Shown here: positions 44,939-54,573 of the stretch, one piece after another | Layout of the letters: the number at the start of each line of letters is the position of its first letter | Position numbering within the stretch: position 1 is the first letter of the stretch | NCBI RefSeq assembly: GCF_004006175.1 | Contig: NZ_CP033221.1 | Location: 1-64,000, forward strand | Source of the DNA: Parasedimentitalea marina | GTDB lineage: Bacteria > Pseudomonadota > Alphaproteobacteria > Rhodobacterales > Rhodobacteraceae | DNA: 64,000 bases | Reading direction: 5' to 3' | Translations under genes and position numbers: made by a program | Notes under the pieces: generated by a model | Told to the model about the DNA's origin: nothing | What the model saw: only the letters and a program-made list of their open reading frames with translations | Database searches by the model: none

Positions 44939-45988
44939 TTGCTAAACACAGGCTCTTTCCGCTCCGTTCTCAATCATTGTTATGATCTCGATCCATCACC
45001 GAAACTTGCGGCCTCGATGAGCGATCTCTATGGCAAGATGTCCCGTGTGGTTTCGCCTCCTGACTGGTCGATCTATGCGCCATACGTGAAGGCCATCAAT
45101 CAACTCAAGAAAGAGCGCAACGCTGTTATCCTTGCGCATAATTACATGACGCCCGATATTTTTCACGGCGTGGCGGACTTTGTCGGTGATAGTCTGCAGC
45201 TTGCGGTCAAGGCGACAGAAGTTGACGCTGACGTCATCGTACAGTGCGGTGTGCATTTCATGGCGGAGACGTCAAAAATCCTGAGCCCGGATAAGACCGT
45301 GCTGATGCCGGATATGGACGCGGGGTGTTCGCTGGCCGAGAGCATAACGGCCGAGGGAGTGGCGCAGATGCGTGCAAAATACCCAGGCGCGCCTGTCGTT
45401 TCCTATGTGAACACTACAGCGGAGGTGAAAGCCGCATCCGACATTTGCTGTACCTCAGCCAATGCCGTTCAGATTGTCGACGCTATGGACAGCGATACAG
45501 TCATTATGACACCCGACAAATATCTGGCGCAAAACGTGGCCAATCTGTCCAAGAAGAAAATTGTTTACTGGCCCGGCTCTTGTGTTGTTCACGAACTGTA
45601 CACCGCAGATGAGCTGCGCGCCTACCGCGAGCATGAGCCAGATGCGAAAATCATTGCGCATCCTGAATGCACACCTGCAGTCGTTGCCGAGGCCGATTTC
45701 ACTGGCTCCACGTCAGGCATTGTAAATTGGATCAAGCGAAACGGCGCATCAAAGGCGATGCTGGTCACGGAATGCTCGATGGCGAGCAACATCGCGGATG
45801 AGCTTCCCGGTGTTGAGTTCGCCAAGCCCTGTAATATTTGTCCTTATATGAAGAAAATCACGCTGGAGAATATCCTGTACGTGCTGCACACAATGTCCAA
45901 TCAGGTCGAAGTGGACACAGAAATCGCGCGGGATGCCCGGAAATCGGTGACGCGCATGATTGATCTTTCCCGCGAGCTTGGCCTCTGA
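44939..45988 (+). CDS. nadA: Quinolinate synthase
   Basis: NadA (349 aa) condenses iminoaspartate with dihydroxyacetone phosphate to quinolinate, the second step of de novo NAD synthesis, using a [4Fe-4S] cluster. Cluster cysteines are visible in IVQCGVHFMAETS, SDICCTSANAV and KPCNICPYMKK. A TTG start at 44939 is preferred because the YDLDPSPKLA segment before the first ATG (45017) is conserved in related proteins; the start site is therefore uncertain by 26 codons. First gene of a nadABC operon, 10 bp before nadB. Confidence 0.95.
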   Translation: MLNTGSFRSVLNHCYDLDPSPKLAASMSDLYGKMSRVVSPPDWSIYAPYVKAINQLKKERNAVILAHNYMTPDIFHGVADFVGDSLQLAVKATEVDADVIVQCGVHFMAETSKILSPDKTVLMPDMDAGCSLAESITAEGVAQMRAKYPGAPVVSYVNTTAEVKAASDICCTSANAVQIVDAMDSDTVIMTPDKYLAQNVANLSKKKIVYWPGSCVVHELYTADELRAYREHEPDAKIIAHPECTPAVVAEADFTGSTSGIVNWIKRNGASKAMLVTECSMASNIADELPGVEFAKPCNICPYMKKITLENILYVLHTMSNQVEVDTEIARDARKSVTRMIDLSRELGL

Positions 45989-45998
45989 GGGTTCTCAC

Positions 45999-47567
45999 GT
46001 GCAAGAGATAGCCACAGATCGCATCGTCATCGTCGGGGCAGGCCTTGCCGGGCTATATGCGGCATTGAATCTGGTGCCGCGCCCGGTGCTGGTTTTATCC
46101 CCGGAACCGCTGGGCCAAGGGGCAAGTTCGGCCTGGGCACAAGGCGGTGTCGCTGCAGCGATGGACCCAAAGGACAGCCCCAAGACGCATCAGGATGACA
46201 CAGCACGCGCCGGTGCGGGGATTGTAAATGTTGCTGTAGCAGAAAACGTCACCCGTGCAGCCCGTGAACATATTCTAAATCTGACGACACTTGGAGCGCC
46301 GTTTGATCGGACACCTTCGGGAAAATATGTCCTATCGAAAGAGGCAGCCCACAGTTTCGCGCGCGTGGTCCGGGCCAAGGGCGATCTGGCTGGTGCAGAA
46401 ATCATGCGCGCCATAATCGAACAAGTCAGATCCACCCCATCCATTCAGGTTATAGAAGGCGTCATGGCGGTCGAGCTGGAGTCCATGCATGGCAGTGTCT
46501 GCGGTATCGTTGTTCAAAAATCGGATGCACTAGGATCTACGCCGGTTACAATTCGTGGCAGCGCGTATTTGCTAGCCGGTGGTGGCTCTGGCGGGCTATA
46601 CGCAAAAACCACAAATCCCGCGCGAATTTGCGGTCAAGTCATCGGTATGGCAGCCCGTGCCGGTGCTGAAATTGCAGACGCCGAATTCGTCCAGTTTCAT
46701 CCAACGGCAATCGACGTTGCGCAAGACCCCACACCTCTGGCGACTGAGGCCTTGCGCGGTGAGGGGGCCGTGTTGATTAATCGTCACGGCAAACGTTTTA
46801 TGGTCAACCTTCATCCTGATGCGGAACTCGCACCGCGAGATGTAGTTGCGCGCGCGATATTCGCTCAGACACAGGCCGGAAATCGCCCTATGTTGGACAC
46901 ACGCGCAGCAGTTGGTGACCGCATTACTGATGATTATCCGGCTTTATCAAAGGCTTGCCTTATAAATAGCATTGATCCGGTCAATGCACCGATCCCGGTT
47001 GTCACCGCCGCGCACTATCATATGGGTGGTATTGCGACAGACCAGCATGGCCACGCGTCTCTGGGCAATCTGTGGGCTTGCGGCGAAGCAGCATCCACTG
47101 GCCTGCATGGCGCAAATCGGCTGGCATCAAACGGATTGCTTGAGGCCCTGGTCTATGCACGCATTTGCGCAAAGAACATCAAGGCATCAGTGTCCGCCTC
47201 CGGCTCGGACGTGTTAGTTCAATTCTGTTTTTTGCCAGGTGGTAGCGAAATAGGTCCGGACGCGGTGGCGATGCTGCGTCAAATCATGTCCGATCTGGTT
47301 GGTGTCGTGAGAGATGAGGCCGGGTTGCGTAAAGCTTTGCGCACCATTCGGGTTCTCGAAGAGGCCAACAAGCCGTCGCTTAGTTTTCAAAACATGTGCG
47401 CCACCGCAACGCTTATTGCGGCGGCAGCCCTTCAGCGCAAAGAAAGCCGGGGGGCCCATGCCCGCTCTGACTACCCTGAAACGTCGAAAGAGTTTCGCCA
47501 CCGTCGAACAATGACACTGAACGAAGCCCTGCAGTTTCGCGAAAATGAATTGGAGTCCTGCTTATGA
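45999..47567 (+). CDS. nadB: L-aspartate oxidase
   Basis: NadB (522 aa) is the FAD enzyme that oxidises L-aspartate to iminoaspartate for NadA. The N-terminus has VIVGAGLAGLYAALNL (FAD-binding), followed by SSAWAQGGVAAAM, EFVQFHPTAI, RGEGAVLINRHGKRFM and the active-site HMGGIATDQHG blocks. GTG at 45999 lies just after the nadA stop with a GAGGG box; ATGs upstream would overlap nadA. It overlaps nadC by four bases (ATGA). Confidence 0.93.
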   Translation: MQEIATDRIVIVGAGLAGLYAALNLVPRPVLVLSPEPLGQGASSAWAQGGVAAAMDPKDSPKTHQDDTARAGAGIVNVAVAENVTRAAREHILNLTTLGAPFDRTPSGKYVLSKEAAHSFARVVRAKGDLAGAEIMRAIIEQVRSTPSIQVIEGVMAVELESMHGSVCGIVVQKSDALGSTPVTIRGSAYLLAGGGSGGLYAKTTNPARICGQVIGMAARAGAEIADAEFVQFHPTAIDVAQDPTPLATEALRGEGAVLINRHGKRFMVNLHPDAELAPRDVVARAIFAQTQAGNRPMLDTRAAVGDRITDDYPALSKACLINSIDPVNAPIPVVTAAHYHMGGIATDQHGHASLGNLWACGEAASTGLHGANRLASNGLLEALVYARICAKNIKASVSASGSDVLVQFCFLPGGSEIGPDAVAMLRQIMSDLVGVVRDEAGLRKALRTIRVLEEANKPSLSFQNMCATATLIAAAALQRKESRGAHARSDYPETSKEFRHRRTMTLNEALQFRENELESCL

Positions 47568-48412
47568 GCTTTGCGCCCCTCCCGGACCTTATCCTTGAAC
47601 CCATCATTCGCAATGCCCTGATGGAAGATCTTGGCAGCTATGGCGACGTGACAACCCGTGCTGTTGTCCCGCATAACACTAGATATTCTGCGCGGCTTAT
47701 TGCCCGAGAGGCCGGGATTGCCTCAGGCATGCAAACCGCTGCAATTGCCTTTCGCTTGGTTGATCCTGCCCTCACTATCAAGTGCCTGGTGCCAGACGGG
47801 ATGACTTTCACCAAAGGTCAGACCCTGATGGAGATTTCGGGAAACGCGGGTTCCATCCTGAGTGGCGAACGGGTTGCTTTAAATTTTGCCGGGCGGCTGT
47901 CGGGCATTGCAACTATGACTGCAGCTTTTGTGGAAAACACCAGAGGCACCTGTGCCCGCATTACCTGCACGCGCAAAACGACACCCGGTCTGCGACTGGT
48001 AGAAAAGCAGGCCGTTTTGCATGGGGGTGGCTTCAACCACCGTTATTCGCTGTCCGATGCCATTCTCATCAAGGACAACCACATTGCCGCAGCCGGCGGC
48101 GTGGGCAACGTGTTGAGTGCGGTTCGGACAACAGCCTCTCATATGATGAAAGTTGAAATAGAGGTTGATCAGCTGGAGCAGCTCGCTGAGGTACTTGAAC
48201 TAGGCGGCGCAGACGTAGTGCTATTGGACAATATGGACAATGAGACGCTGAAAAAAGCCGTCGACATGGTCAACGGGCGTCTGAAAACTGAGGCATCAGG
48301 CAATGTGACAATCGATAGAATATCGGCGATTGCGGCGACCGGTGTGGACTATATCTCTGCCGGGGCACTGACCCACTCTGCCAAAACAGTCGATCTTGGC
48401 CTCGATTTCTAA
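47564..48412 (+). CDS. nadC: Nicotinate-nucleotide pyrophosphorylase (carboxylating)
   Basis: NadC (282 aa) converts quinolinate and PRPP to nicotinate mononucleotide with loss of CO2. Typical blocks are EDLGSYGDVTTRAV, RLSGIATMTAAFV, CTRKTTPGLRLVEKQAV (quinolinate-binding Arg/Lys) and DAILIKDNH. It starts within the nadB stop and ends the operon. The next gene (hmuV) is convergent, with 111 bp between stops. Confidence 0.95.
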   Translation: MSFAPLPDLILEPIIRNALMEDLGSYGDVTTRAVVPHNTRYSARLIAREAGIASGMQTAAIAFRLVDPALTIKCLVPDGMTFTKGQTLMEISGNAGSILSGERVALNFAGRLSGIATMTAAFVENTRGTCARITCTRKTTPGLRLVEKQAVLHGGGFNHRYSLSDAILIKDNHIAAAGGVGNVLSAVRTTASHMMKVEIEVDQLEQLAEVLELGGADVVLLDNMDNETLKKAVDMVNGRLKTEASGNVTIDRISAIAATGVDYISAGALTHSAKTVDLGLDF

Positions 48413-48523
48413 AGCTCAGGTCATAGGCCCAAAAATAGCAGGCTGGTGCCCTCACAGATGAATGCAACAGATCCGTTTCACCTGATATTCGGTTTGTTTT
48501 CCCATAGTGACACCAAGGCAAAC

Positions 48524-49309
48524 TTAGATAGGTTGTGCAGGACGTGCCTGAGGCAACAAGAAGGGGGTGCCGTCATGCGGAGCCGTGTTGACCGGCAGCG
48601 GGCAGCCATAAGTCAGCGCCAGATTTGCATCAGTTAACACCTCTTTCGGGCTTCCCTGCGCCGCGATCTGGCCGCTCTGCATAAGAACCACTTTGTCAGC
48701 AAACATAGCGGTCAGGTTCAGATCATGCATGACCGTAACCACTCCGCCTCCGCGGGCCGCGAAATCGCGGGTGAGATCCATAACGGTGAACTGGTGGCCA
48801 ATGTCCAAACTGGCAACTGGCTCGTCCAGAATTAGCCACCTTGGCATTCCGTCAATCACTGGCTGCCAAATCTGCGCCAGGACGCGCGCCAACTGCACTC
48901 GCTGCTGTTCGCCCCCCGATAGATCCTGATACATCCGGTTGCCAAATCCCGACAGGTCAACTTTATCCAGTGCTCTTAAAGGTAAGTCCCCTTCTGCCGC
49001 CGCCAGACCAGTTGAAAGGCCAAGACGCACTATTTCAAACACCGTAAAAGGGAAGGCGATATTGGTTGTTTGCGGTTGTACCCCACGGATAGCAGCCAGC
49101 TGCCAGGGCTTCATGCCTGCCACATTTTCCTCATTCAGGAGCACTTTACCCGAATGAGGAATTTCCCCTGTCATGGCGCGCAGGAGTGTGGTTTTCCCTG
49201 ATCCATTGGGACCAACTATGGCAGTGATCTCACCCGGCTTGGCAGTGAAGTCTACCCCATGCAGAATGCGACTGTTCCCAAAGACCACTTCGATGTCAAA
49301 AGCTTGCAC
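48524..49309 (-). CDS. hmuV: Heme ABC transporter ATP-binding protein
   Basis: HmuV (261 aa) is the ATPase of the heme importer. It has Walker A GPNGSGKTT, the Q-loop GVQPQTTNIAFPF, signature LSGGEQQRVQLARVL, Walker B WLILDEPVASLD and the H-loop VMHDLNLT. The IDGMPRWL insert before Walker B is typical of HmuV. Last gene of hmuSTUV, 12 bp after hmuU. Confidence 0.93.
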   Translation of the reverse strand: MQAFDIEVVFGNSRILHGVDFTAKPGEITAIVGPNGSGKTTLLRAMTGEIPHSGKVLLNEENVAGMKPWQLAAIRGVQPQTTNIAFPFTVFEIVRLGLSTGLAAAEGDLPLRALDKVDLSGFGNRMYQDLSGGEQQRVQLARVLAQIWQPVIDGMPRWLILDEPVASLDIGHQFTVMDLTRDFAARGGGVVTVMHDLNLTAMFADKVVLMQSGQIAAQGSPKEVLTDANLALTYGCPLPVNTAPHDGTPFLLPQARPAQPI

Positions 49310-49321
49310 GTGACACTCCGA

Positions 49322-50398
49322 TCATAGGCTTATGGCACCGTGCCGTTTTAGCAAGATCCACAGAAAGACTGGCGCCCCTAAGACAGCGGTTACTATACCA
49401 ATTGGAAGTTCGGCTGGAGCGATGATCACCCGTGCAATCATATCCGCTGCCAAAAGAAGGCTAGCGCCCAGCAGCGCAGCATTGGGCAGCAGGCTGTGAT
49501 GATCAGGACTTGTGGCCAGTCGCAACAGATGCGGGACCACAATGCCGATGAAACCAATGCCACCTGAAACAGCAACGGCAGCACCCGTGGCGGCGGCGAC
49601 AGTTAAGATTGATGTATTCTTAACCGTTTGCACCGGAATGCCTATGTGACCAGCAGCAGCTTCTCCCAATGCCAGGCCGTTCAGCCCCCGTGCAATAAAT
49701 GGGGTAACGGCCAGTGCCGCCAAAACGATCGGGGTGGCTGCCAAAACCTTGGTCCAGGTTGCACCAGCCAGTGACCCCATACCCCAGAACGTTAGATCAC
49801 GAAGCTGATTGTCATCTGCCACATAGACGAGAATGCCGGAAAGGGCTCCGGCCAGCGCACCAAGGGCGATGCCCGCCAACAACATGGTTGCAACCGAGGT
49901 CTGTCCGCGTCGGGTTGAAACCCGGTATAGGATTAATGTTGAACCCCAGCCGCCGAAAAAAGCCGAAACTGGGACCAGGTAATTGCCAACTAGGTCGCGC
50001 AGCACGGGCGGTAAAAGGGCACCGAGCACAATTGCACTGATTGCCGCCAAACCGGCGCCCGCGCTGACACCTACTATACCCGGATCAGCGAGCGGGTTGC
50101 GAAACAACCCCTGCATCACCGTGCCCGAAACAGCCAGAGAGGCTCCAACCAATATGCCCAGACACAATCGTGGCAAACGAATATCAAACAGGACGATGCG
50201 ATCCAGGCGCGACAACTCACGCCCAGCGACAAGATCAGCAAGCGCGCCCCATAATGATGTACCCGTTGCCCCCGACGCCAATGACAAAAGCGATGTCGCG
50301 GCCAAGAGGGCAATCAGAATTACAGTTAGTCGTCGGGCCTGAACGCGGCGATCGACAGGAAGAGAAAGTTGCTGGGGCACTTCGATTGAGAGTGACAT
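49322..50398 (-). CDS. hmuU: Heme ABC transporter permease
   Basis: HmuU (358 aa) is a FecCD/BtuC-type inner-membrane permease. Landmarks are RLPRLCLGILVGASLAVSG, QGLFRNPLADPGIVGVSAGA and GGIGFIGIVVPHLLRL, with about ten hydrophobic segments. Its ATG overlaps the hmuT stop by one base (TGATG). It works as a dimer with HmuV and receives heme from HmuT. Confidence 0.93.
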   Translation of the reverse strand: MSLSIEVPQQLSLPVDRRVQARRLTVILIALLAATSLLSLASGATGTSLWGALADLVAGRELSRLDRIVLFDIRLPRLCLGILVGASLAVSGTVMQGLFRNPLADPGIVGVSAGAGLAAISAIVLGALLPPVLRDLVGNYLVPVSAFFGGWGSTLILYRVSTRRGQTSVATMLLAGIALGALAGALSGILVYVADDNQLRDLTFWGMGSLAGATWTKVLAATPIVLAALAVTPFIARGLNGLALGEAAAGHIGIPVQTVKNTSILTVAAATGAAVAVSGGIGFIGIVVPHLLRLATSPDHHSLLPNAALLGASLLLAADMIARVIIAPAELPIGIVTAVLGAPVFLWILLKRHGAISL

Positions 50399-51267
50399 CA
50401 GTTGGTCTCACCATAGAGTGCCCGGCTGAGCTCGGTGATGGCAGATGCGGTACGGGGACCAAATCCGAGTAAATGCAGCCCGTTCATACGCAGGACATTG
50501 CCATTTTGAGCAGCAGGTGTCGGGATCAGCGCAGGCATCGAGAGGAGTTCTTTAGTTGCCAAACCGTGATCGCCACCACGGTCCATCATCAAGATCACAT
50601 CAGGAGCCGAGATGGCCACGGCCTCATCTGTCAAAGGCTTGTATCCCTCGAATGCCGTAATGGCATTTATGCCCCCTGCCATACGGATAATGCCATCTGC
50701 TGCGGTGTTACTACCGCCTGCCATAATGCGCCCACCTTGTGTGGACAGTATAAATAACACTTTCTTGGGGTTTCCGCCTGCCGCCTGAAGAGCTGCATCC
50801 TGAGCTTCGGATAGTTCGTTTGCAACTTGCTCAGCCAAAACATCGGCGTCTTGCACCCGGTCCACAGCGGCGCCAACAGTTCGGATCTTGGTCACTATGC
50901 CCTCAGCGGTAAAGATCTCGGGCACCGAGACATAAGCGACCTGCACCGACTGTAGCACGTCGATTGTTTCCGGCGGACCGGCCCCTTCGATGGCTATGAT
51001 CAGATCAGGCGCAACCGACAATACGCCTTCAGGTGACAGCGCACGGGCGTACCCAATGTCCGGCAATTTGGTGACCTGCTCGGGATAAGAAGACGTGCTG
51101 TCTCGCGCAATCAGTCGATCTTGTTGACCCAGTGCATAGACAATTTCGGTCACTGACCCGCCAACAGTGACGATACGACTCGCGGGCTGTGCCAAGGCCA
51201 TATGGCTTGCCATCATAGCCACAATGAGCAGGCTTGATGTGATGTAAAGACGAGAAAACATCGACAT
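50398..51267 (-). CDS. hmuT: Periplasmic heme-binding protein
   Basis: HmuT (289 aa) is the periplasmic heme carrier, a type III (BtuF-like) binding protein with a signal peptide (ITSSLLIVAMMASHMALA). RIVTVGGSVTEIVYALG marks the N-terminal lobe, and DSTSSYPEQ contains the Tyr expected as a heme ligand. ATG at 51267 overlaps the hmuS stop by one base (TAATG); a second Met two codons later is possible. It hands heme to HmuUV. Confidence 0.92.
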   Translation of the reverse strand: MSMFSRLYITSSLLIVAMMASHMALAQPASRIVTVGGSVTEIVYALGQQDRLIARDSTSSYPEQVTKLPDIGYARALSPEGVLSVAPDLIIAIEGAGPPETIDVLQSVQVAYVSVPEIFTAEGIVTKIRTVGAAVDRVQDADVLAEQVANELSEAQDAALQAAGGNPKKVLFILSTQGGRIMAGGSNTAADGIIRMAGGINAITAFEGYKPLTDEAVAISAPDVILMMDRGGDHGLATKELLSMPALIPTPAAQNGNVLRMNGLHLLGFGPRTASAITELSRALYGETN

Positions 51268-52322
51268 TACGCTGGTTCCTTCACCTGCGCAGAACTCAGC
51301 GCATTGACGATACTGTCCCATGTTGGCCGATGATCCTGTGCGTCTGTACGACGACCAAATACCTGAAAGATAATGCCGCCCTCTGCATCAAAAGCTTCAA
51401 CGGACATCGCCGCACCGCGCTTTGTTGGCTTATTCACAGCCCAAACTTCGGCGATGTGGTCCATTCGCAGATGCAGATCAAATCCAGGGTCTAGAATATT
51501 CTGCCATGGCCCTATTTCGCGCAGGTTCTGGATTGGTCCCGCGTGGATCTCGATACAGCCCATATTGCCAACAAAAATCATAACTTCGACGTTTTGATCC
51601 AATACCGCATTGAGCATAGTGTTGACCTCATCCGTCGCCAATTGCCGCGCCATGGGCTCACCAACGATGTGATAGGCGCCTAGGCGGTTCATTTTTAGTT
51701 TTGGCACTAAACGAAGGAACTGATGGGTGTCGGTCATTTTGGCCCACTCATCACGTAATTGGTCAGCCTTTTCTGGGTTGGTCTTGGCACCGTCAACCGG
51801 TTTGCGCGGAGAAACCCTTAGAACCTGATCTTGGTCCTCCAACTTCAGGTCCGCCACCAGTTGGGTCCAAACATTTAGATCAGAGTCTGGGCGCAGATGT
51901 ATTTTGTGGACAGCATCTCCCGCAGCATCAAAAATCTGAATCGATCGCTTAATGCCGCTCTCGGTCTTACGCTCAACAGCAAAGGCCGAGACAAAATGTC
52001 GACCGAACAGACGTAGGTCGATTTCATCGTTCAAGATCATCGACGCATGCGGCCCGGAATGGAAATTGTCGTAAACACCCACCTTTTCAATCACGCAAGA
52101 GCGGTTGCGGGTCAGAGCCATCACCTCTCCCAGGTCCTTGAGCCGGGGCATAATGTCATCGGGGCTGGCTGCGATGCGGGTCACGTCGTGACTAACATAA
52201 GCAGCAACCAACTGGCCTTCGCGAATGTTTAGTTTTTCTGCAAAATCACGATCACGCAGGTTTGCATGATCGCTGCGTGCCTGTCGGATTTCTGCCGGTG
52301 TCAGTTGTGCCAGATTGCTCAT
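51267..52322 (-). CDS. hmuS: Heme-degrading / heme-trafficking protein
   Basis: HmuS/HemS (351 aa) is the cytoplasmic heme-binding protein of the uptake system and receives, and in some species degrades, imported heme. It shows the tandem-repeat architecture (two similar halves). ALTRNRSCVIEKVGVYDNF lies in the first half, and GNMGCIEIHAGPIQNLREI, with the probable heme-ligand His, in the second. First gene of the minus operon, divergent from hmuR. Confidence 0.92.
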   Translation of the reverse strand: MSNLAQLTPAEIRQARSDHANLRDRDFAEKLNIREGQLVAAYVSHDVTRIAASPDDIMPRLKDLGEVMALTRNRSCVIEKVGVYDNFHSGPHASMILNDEIDLRLFGRHFVSAFAVERKTESGIKRSIQIFDAAGDAVHKIHLRPDSDLNVWTQLVADLKLEDQDQVLRVSPRKPVDGAKTNPEKADQLRDEWAKMTDTHQFLRLVPKLKMNRLGAYHIVGEPMARQLATDEVNTMLNAVLDQNVEVMIFVGNMGCIEIHAGPIQNLREIGPWQNILDPGFDLHLRMDHIAEVWAVNKPTKRGAAMSVEAFDAEGGIIFQVFGRRTDAQDHRPTWDSIVNALSSAQVKEPA

Positions 52323-52558
52323 GTTAGCCCTTTCAATTGGCTATAGTGGGTGATGAGCTGGCTGAGAGGTCCGCAACTTTGGCAGAACGAGGCTGGCTGC
52401 TGTAGAGTTACAGCAAGGCGCTTTTAATGTTGACTGTTTTTATCACCTTTACTATCAGACTCAAGTCGGAAAATGAATTTCCACAACTAGAACAACAATA
52501 AGACCGCGCCAGCACCTTTGCGAGCATTCGGTATAGAATGGATGTGAAGGGACAGCAG
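52323..52558. promoter_or_regulatory. Divergent hmuS/hmuR promoter region
   Basis: This 236-bp region must hold promoters for both heme operons. A short imperfect palindrome, GGAAA-ATGAA-TTTCC (52468-52482), is the best operator candidate for an iron or heme regulator such as Irr, RirA or Fur. No textbook Fur box or ICE motif is visible. Confidence 0.4.
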
Positions 52559-54547
52559 ATGCGTAGGCATAGGCTTGGACGCAAGTTATTGGGGACCGTT
52601 TCGGCCCTTGGCTTGATGATTAATGCAACGCTGGCAGTGGCCCAGGATGTCGATGAGGAATTCCTCGGTGTCATTTTGTTGGGTGACAGCAAGCGCGAAG
52701 TGCAGGTTGGCACAGCTACCGCGACCACAGTGATCAACCAAGAGGAGATCGACGACCGTCAGGCTGGAACAATTGCAGAACTGATCGATTCTGTTCCCGG
52801 CGTTACACTGGTAAACGGAAACACTCCGCAGGGATCTGGGATCAATATTCGTGGTTTTGGTGCAAATGGCACTTACGGGACAGATTCCAAGGTGTTGGTC
52901 GTGGTCGATGGAGCCACCACCGGAGCTGAAGAACTGTATCGTATCGGCAACCAGTTGTTCACCGATCCTGAACTTTACCGCGAAGTTTCCGTGATCCGTG
53001 GCACAGTTGGATCGTTTGAATTTGGCTCTGGTGTGATTGGGGGTGTTGTCCAGCTAGAGACGAAAAACGCGTCAGATTTCACGGAAGGCGAAATTGGTGT
53101 GCGTTTACGTCAAACGCTTGAGGCAACTACCAATGGTAAAGGTTTCGCAAGCTCGACAATTGGTGCCTGGCAGCCAACTGAAAACTTGGAATTCCTGTTC
53201 AACTATACAGTCCGAGATCAAGATAATTACAAATCAGCGGACGGAACTGAAATACCAAATAGCAAATTCCGGATGCCGTCCTATCTGGTAAAGGGTCGTT
53301 ATACCTTTGGCGATAACGATGCCCATGCGATTACCCTCTCGTACAATGACAGCACCACCGACGAAAAAGACGTACCCTATGATACATTTGGTACGACAGG
53401 TGGATCTTTTGGCAACGTTGACCGCACGACCCACAGCAAAATAGCGGTTCTGCAATATGATTTTAACCCAAATGGGAACGACCTCATCGATGTGAGTGTC
53501 AATCTGTCACGTTCTGAACAGGCGATCGACCAGACCTGCCTCCCCGCGTCTGCTCCATTCGGATGTTTCTCTGTCGTGGATGCGGATCACAACTATGAAA
53601 CGACCAAGTTGACGGTCAAAAACACTGCCTATTTCCTGACTGGATCGGTGGAGCACAATCTACGAGCTGGCGTAGAGTTTTCACAACGCGACCGGCTGGA
53701 TGCACCTTCAGCTCCGGGAGGATCAGACAAACGTATTGCGCTGTTTGCTGTGGACGAGATCCTGATCAACCAGAACTTAACCCTGACCCCCGCATTGCGC
53801 TACGAGATCCAAGACATCGAAGATGATACGGCCCCTAACAATGCCTCATATTCCAATGACGCACTGATGGGTGGCCTGTCGGCGCGATACGAATTTGACA
53901 GTGGCTTTGCCGTGTTTGCCAGCGCAGCCTATACCGAGATGATGCCGATCATTGACGACCTCGGTACGCCGCTTTTTATGACCCAACCGGAAAAATCACG
54001 CACCTATGAAGGTGGTGTTTCTTATACCCAGGGCGATCTGTTTTCCACAGGTGATGCCCTGCAAGTGAAAGCGAATATCTACCAGACCTATGTTTGGGAT
54101 GTCACTTCATACTCCAATGTCGCCAATATTGACGTCAAAGGGATCGAACTCGAAGCATCCTACAGCCATGCCAGCGGAATCTATGCCGACTTCAATGCGA
54201 CCAGCGCCGATGGAATTTCGAAAGACAGTGCCGGTGTCAGCAGCAACTGGATTTACGCGCCAGAGACATCTGCGCGCTTAACCCTCGGAAAACGTTTCGG
54301 CAAGGCGTTTGATGTCAGCTGGGAACTTGTGGCAGCACGCGCTACCACAGGTGTCGGCAACGTTGCACTGGCTGGGTATGGTGTGAACAACCTAAGGGCA
54401 ACATACAGGCCACAAACTGGTGCTCTCAAAGGCGCCGAGTTCCGCTTTGGCGTAGAGAATATTCTGGACGCTACATATCAGTCGCAGCTGTCTACCCGCG
54501 TGGCTCCGGGTCGGAACTTCAAGTTGACGATGGCAAAAACCTTCTGA
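52559..54547 (+). CDS. hmuR: TonB-dependent heme/hemoglobin receptor
   Basis: A 662-residue outer-membrane receptor: signal peptide (LLGTVSALGLMINATLAVAQ), plug domain (TIAELIDSVPGVTL, GINIRGFGANGTYG, VSVIRGTVGSFEFG), then a 22-strand-type beta barrel ending in the C-terminal Phe expected for outer-membrane insertion. ATG at 52559 has an AAGGGA box at good spacing; ATG at 52538 lacks one. It is divergent from hmuSTUV and followed by its own exbB-exbD-exbD2-tonB set. Confidence 0.92.
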   Translation: MRRHRLGRKLLGTVSALGLMINATLAVAQDVDEEFLGVILLGDSKREVQVGTATATTVINQEEIDDRQAGTIAELIDSVPGVTLVNGNTPQGSGINIRGFGANGTYGTDSKVLVVVDGATTGAEELYRIGNQLFTDPELYREVSVIRGTVGSFEFGSGVIGGVVQLETKNASDFTEGEIGVRLRQTLEATTNGKGFASSTIGAWQPTENLEFLFNYTVRDQDNYKSADGTEIPNSKFRMPSYLVKGRYTFGDNDAHAITLSYNDSTTDEKDVPYDTFGTTGGSFGNVDRTTHSKIAVLQYDFNPNGNDLIDVSVNLSRSEQAIDQTCLPASAPFGCFSVVDADHNYETTKLTVKNTAYFLTGSVEHNLRAGVEFSQRDRLDAPSAPGGSDKRIALFAVDEILINQNLTLTPALRYEIQDIEDDTAPNNASYSNDALMGGLSARYEFDSGFAVFASAAYTEMMPIIDDLGTPLFMTQPEKSRTYEGGVSYTQGDLFSTGDALQVKANIYQTYVWDVTSYSNVANIDVKGIELEASYSHASGIYADFNATSADGISKDSAGVSSNWIYAPETSARLTLGKRFGKAFDVSWELVAARATTGVGNVALAGYGVNNLRATYRPQTGALKGAEFRFGVENILDATYQSQLSTRVAPGRNFKLTMAKTF

Positions 54548-54573
54548 TCCACTGATAGCCCGAAAGGTACCCG

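Noticed and set aside
52468..52482. Fur box in the hmuS/hmuR intergenic region
   Set aside because: The palindrome is short and does not match a Fur or Irr consensus well enough for a named call, so it is listed only as part of the promoter region.
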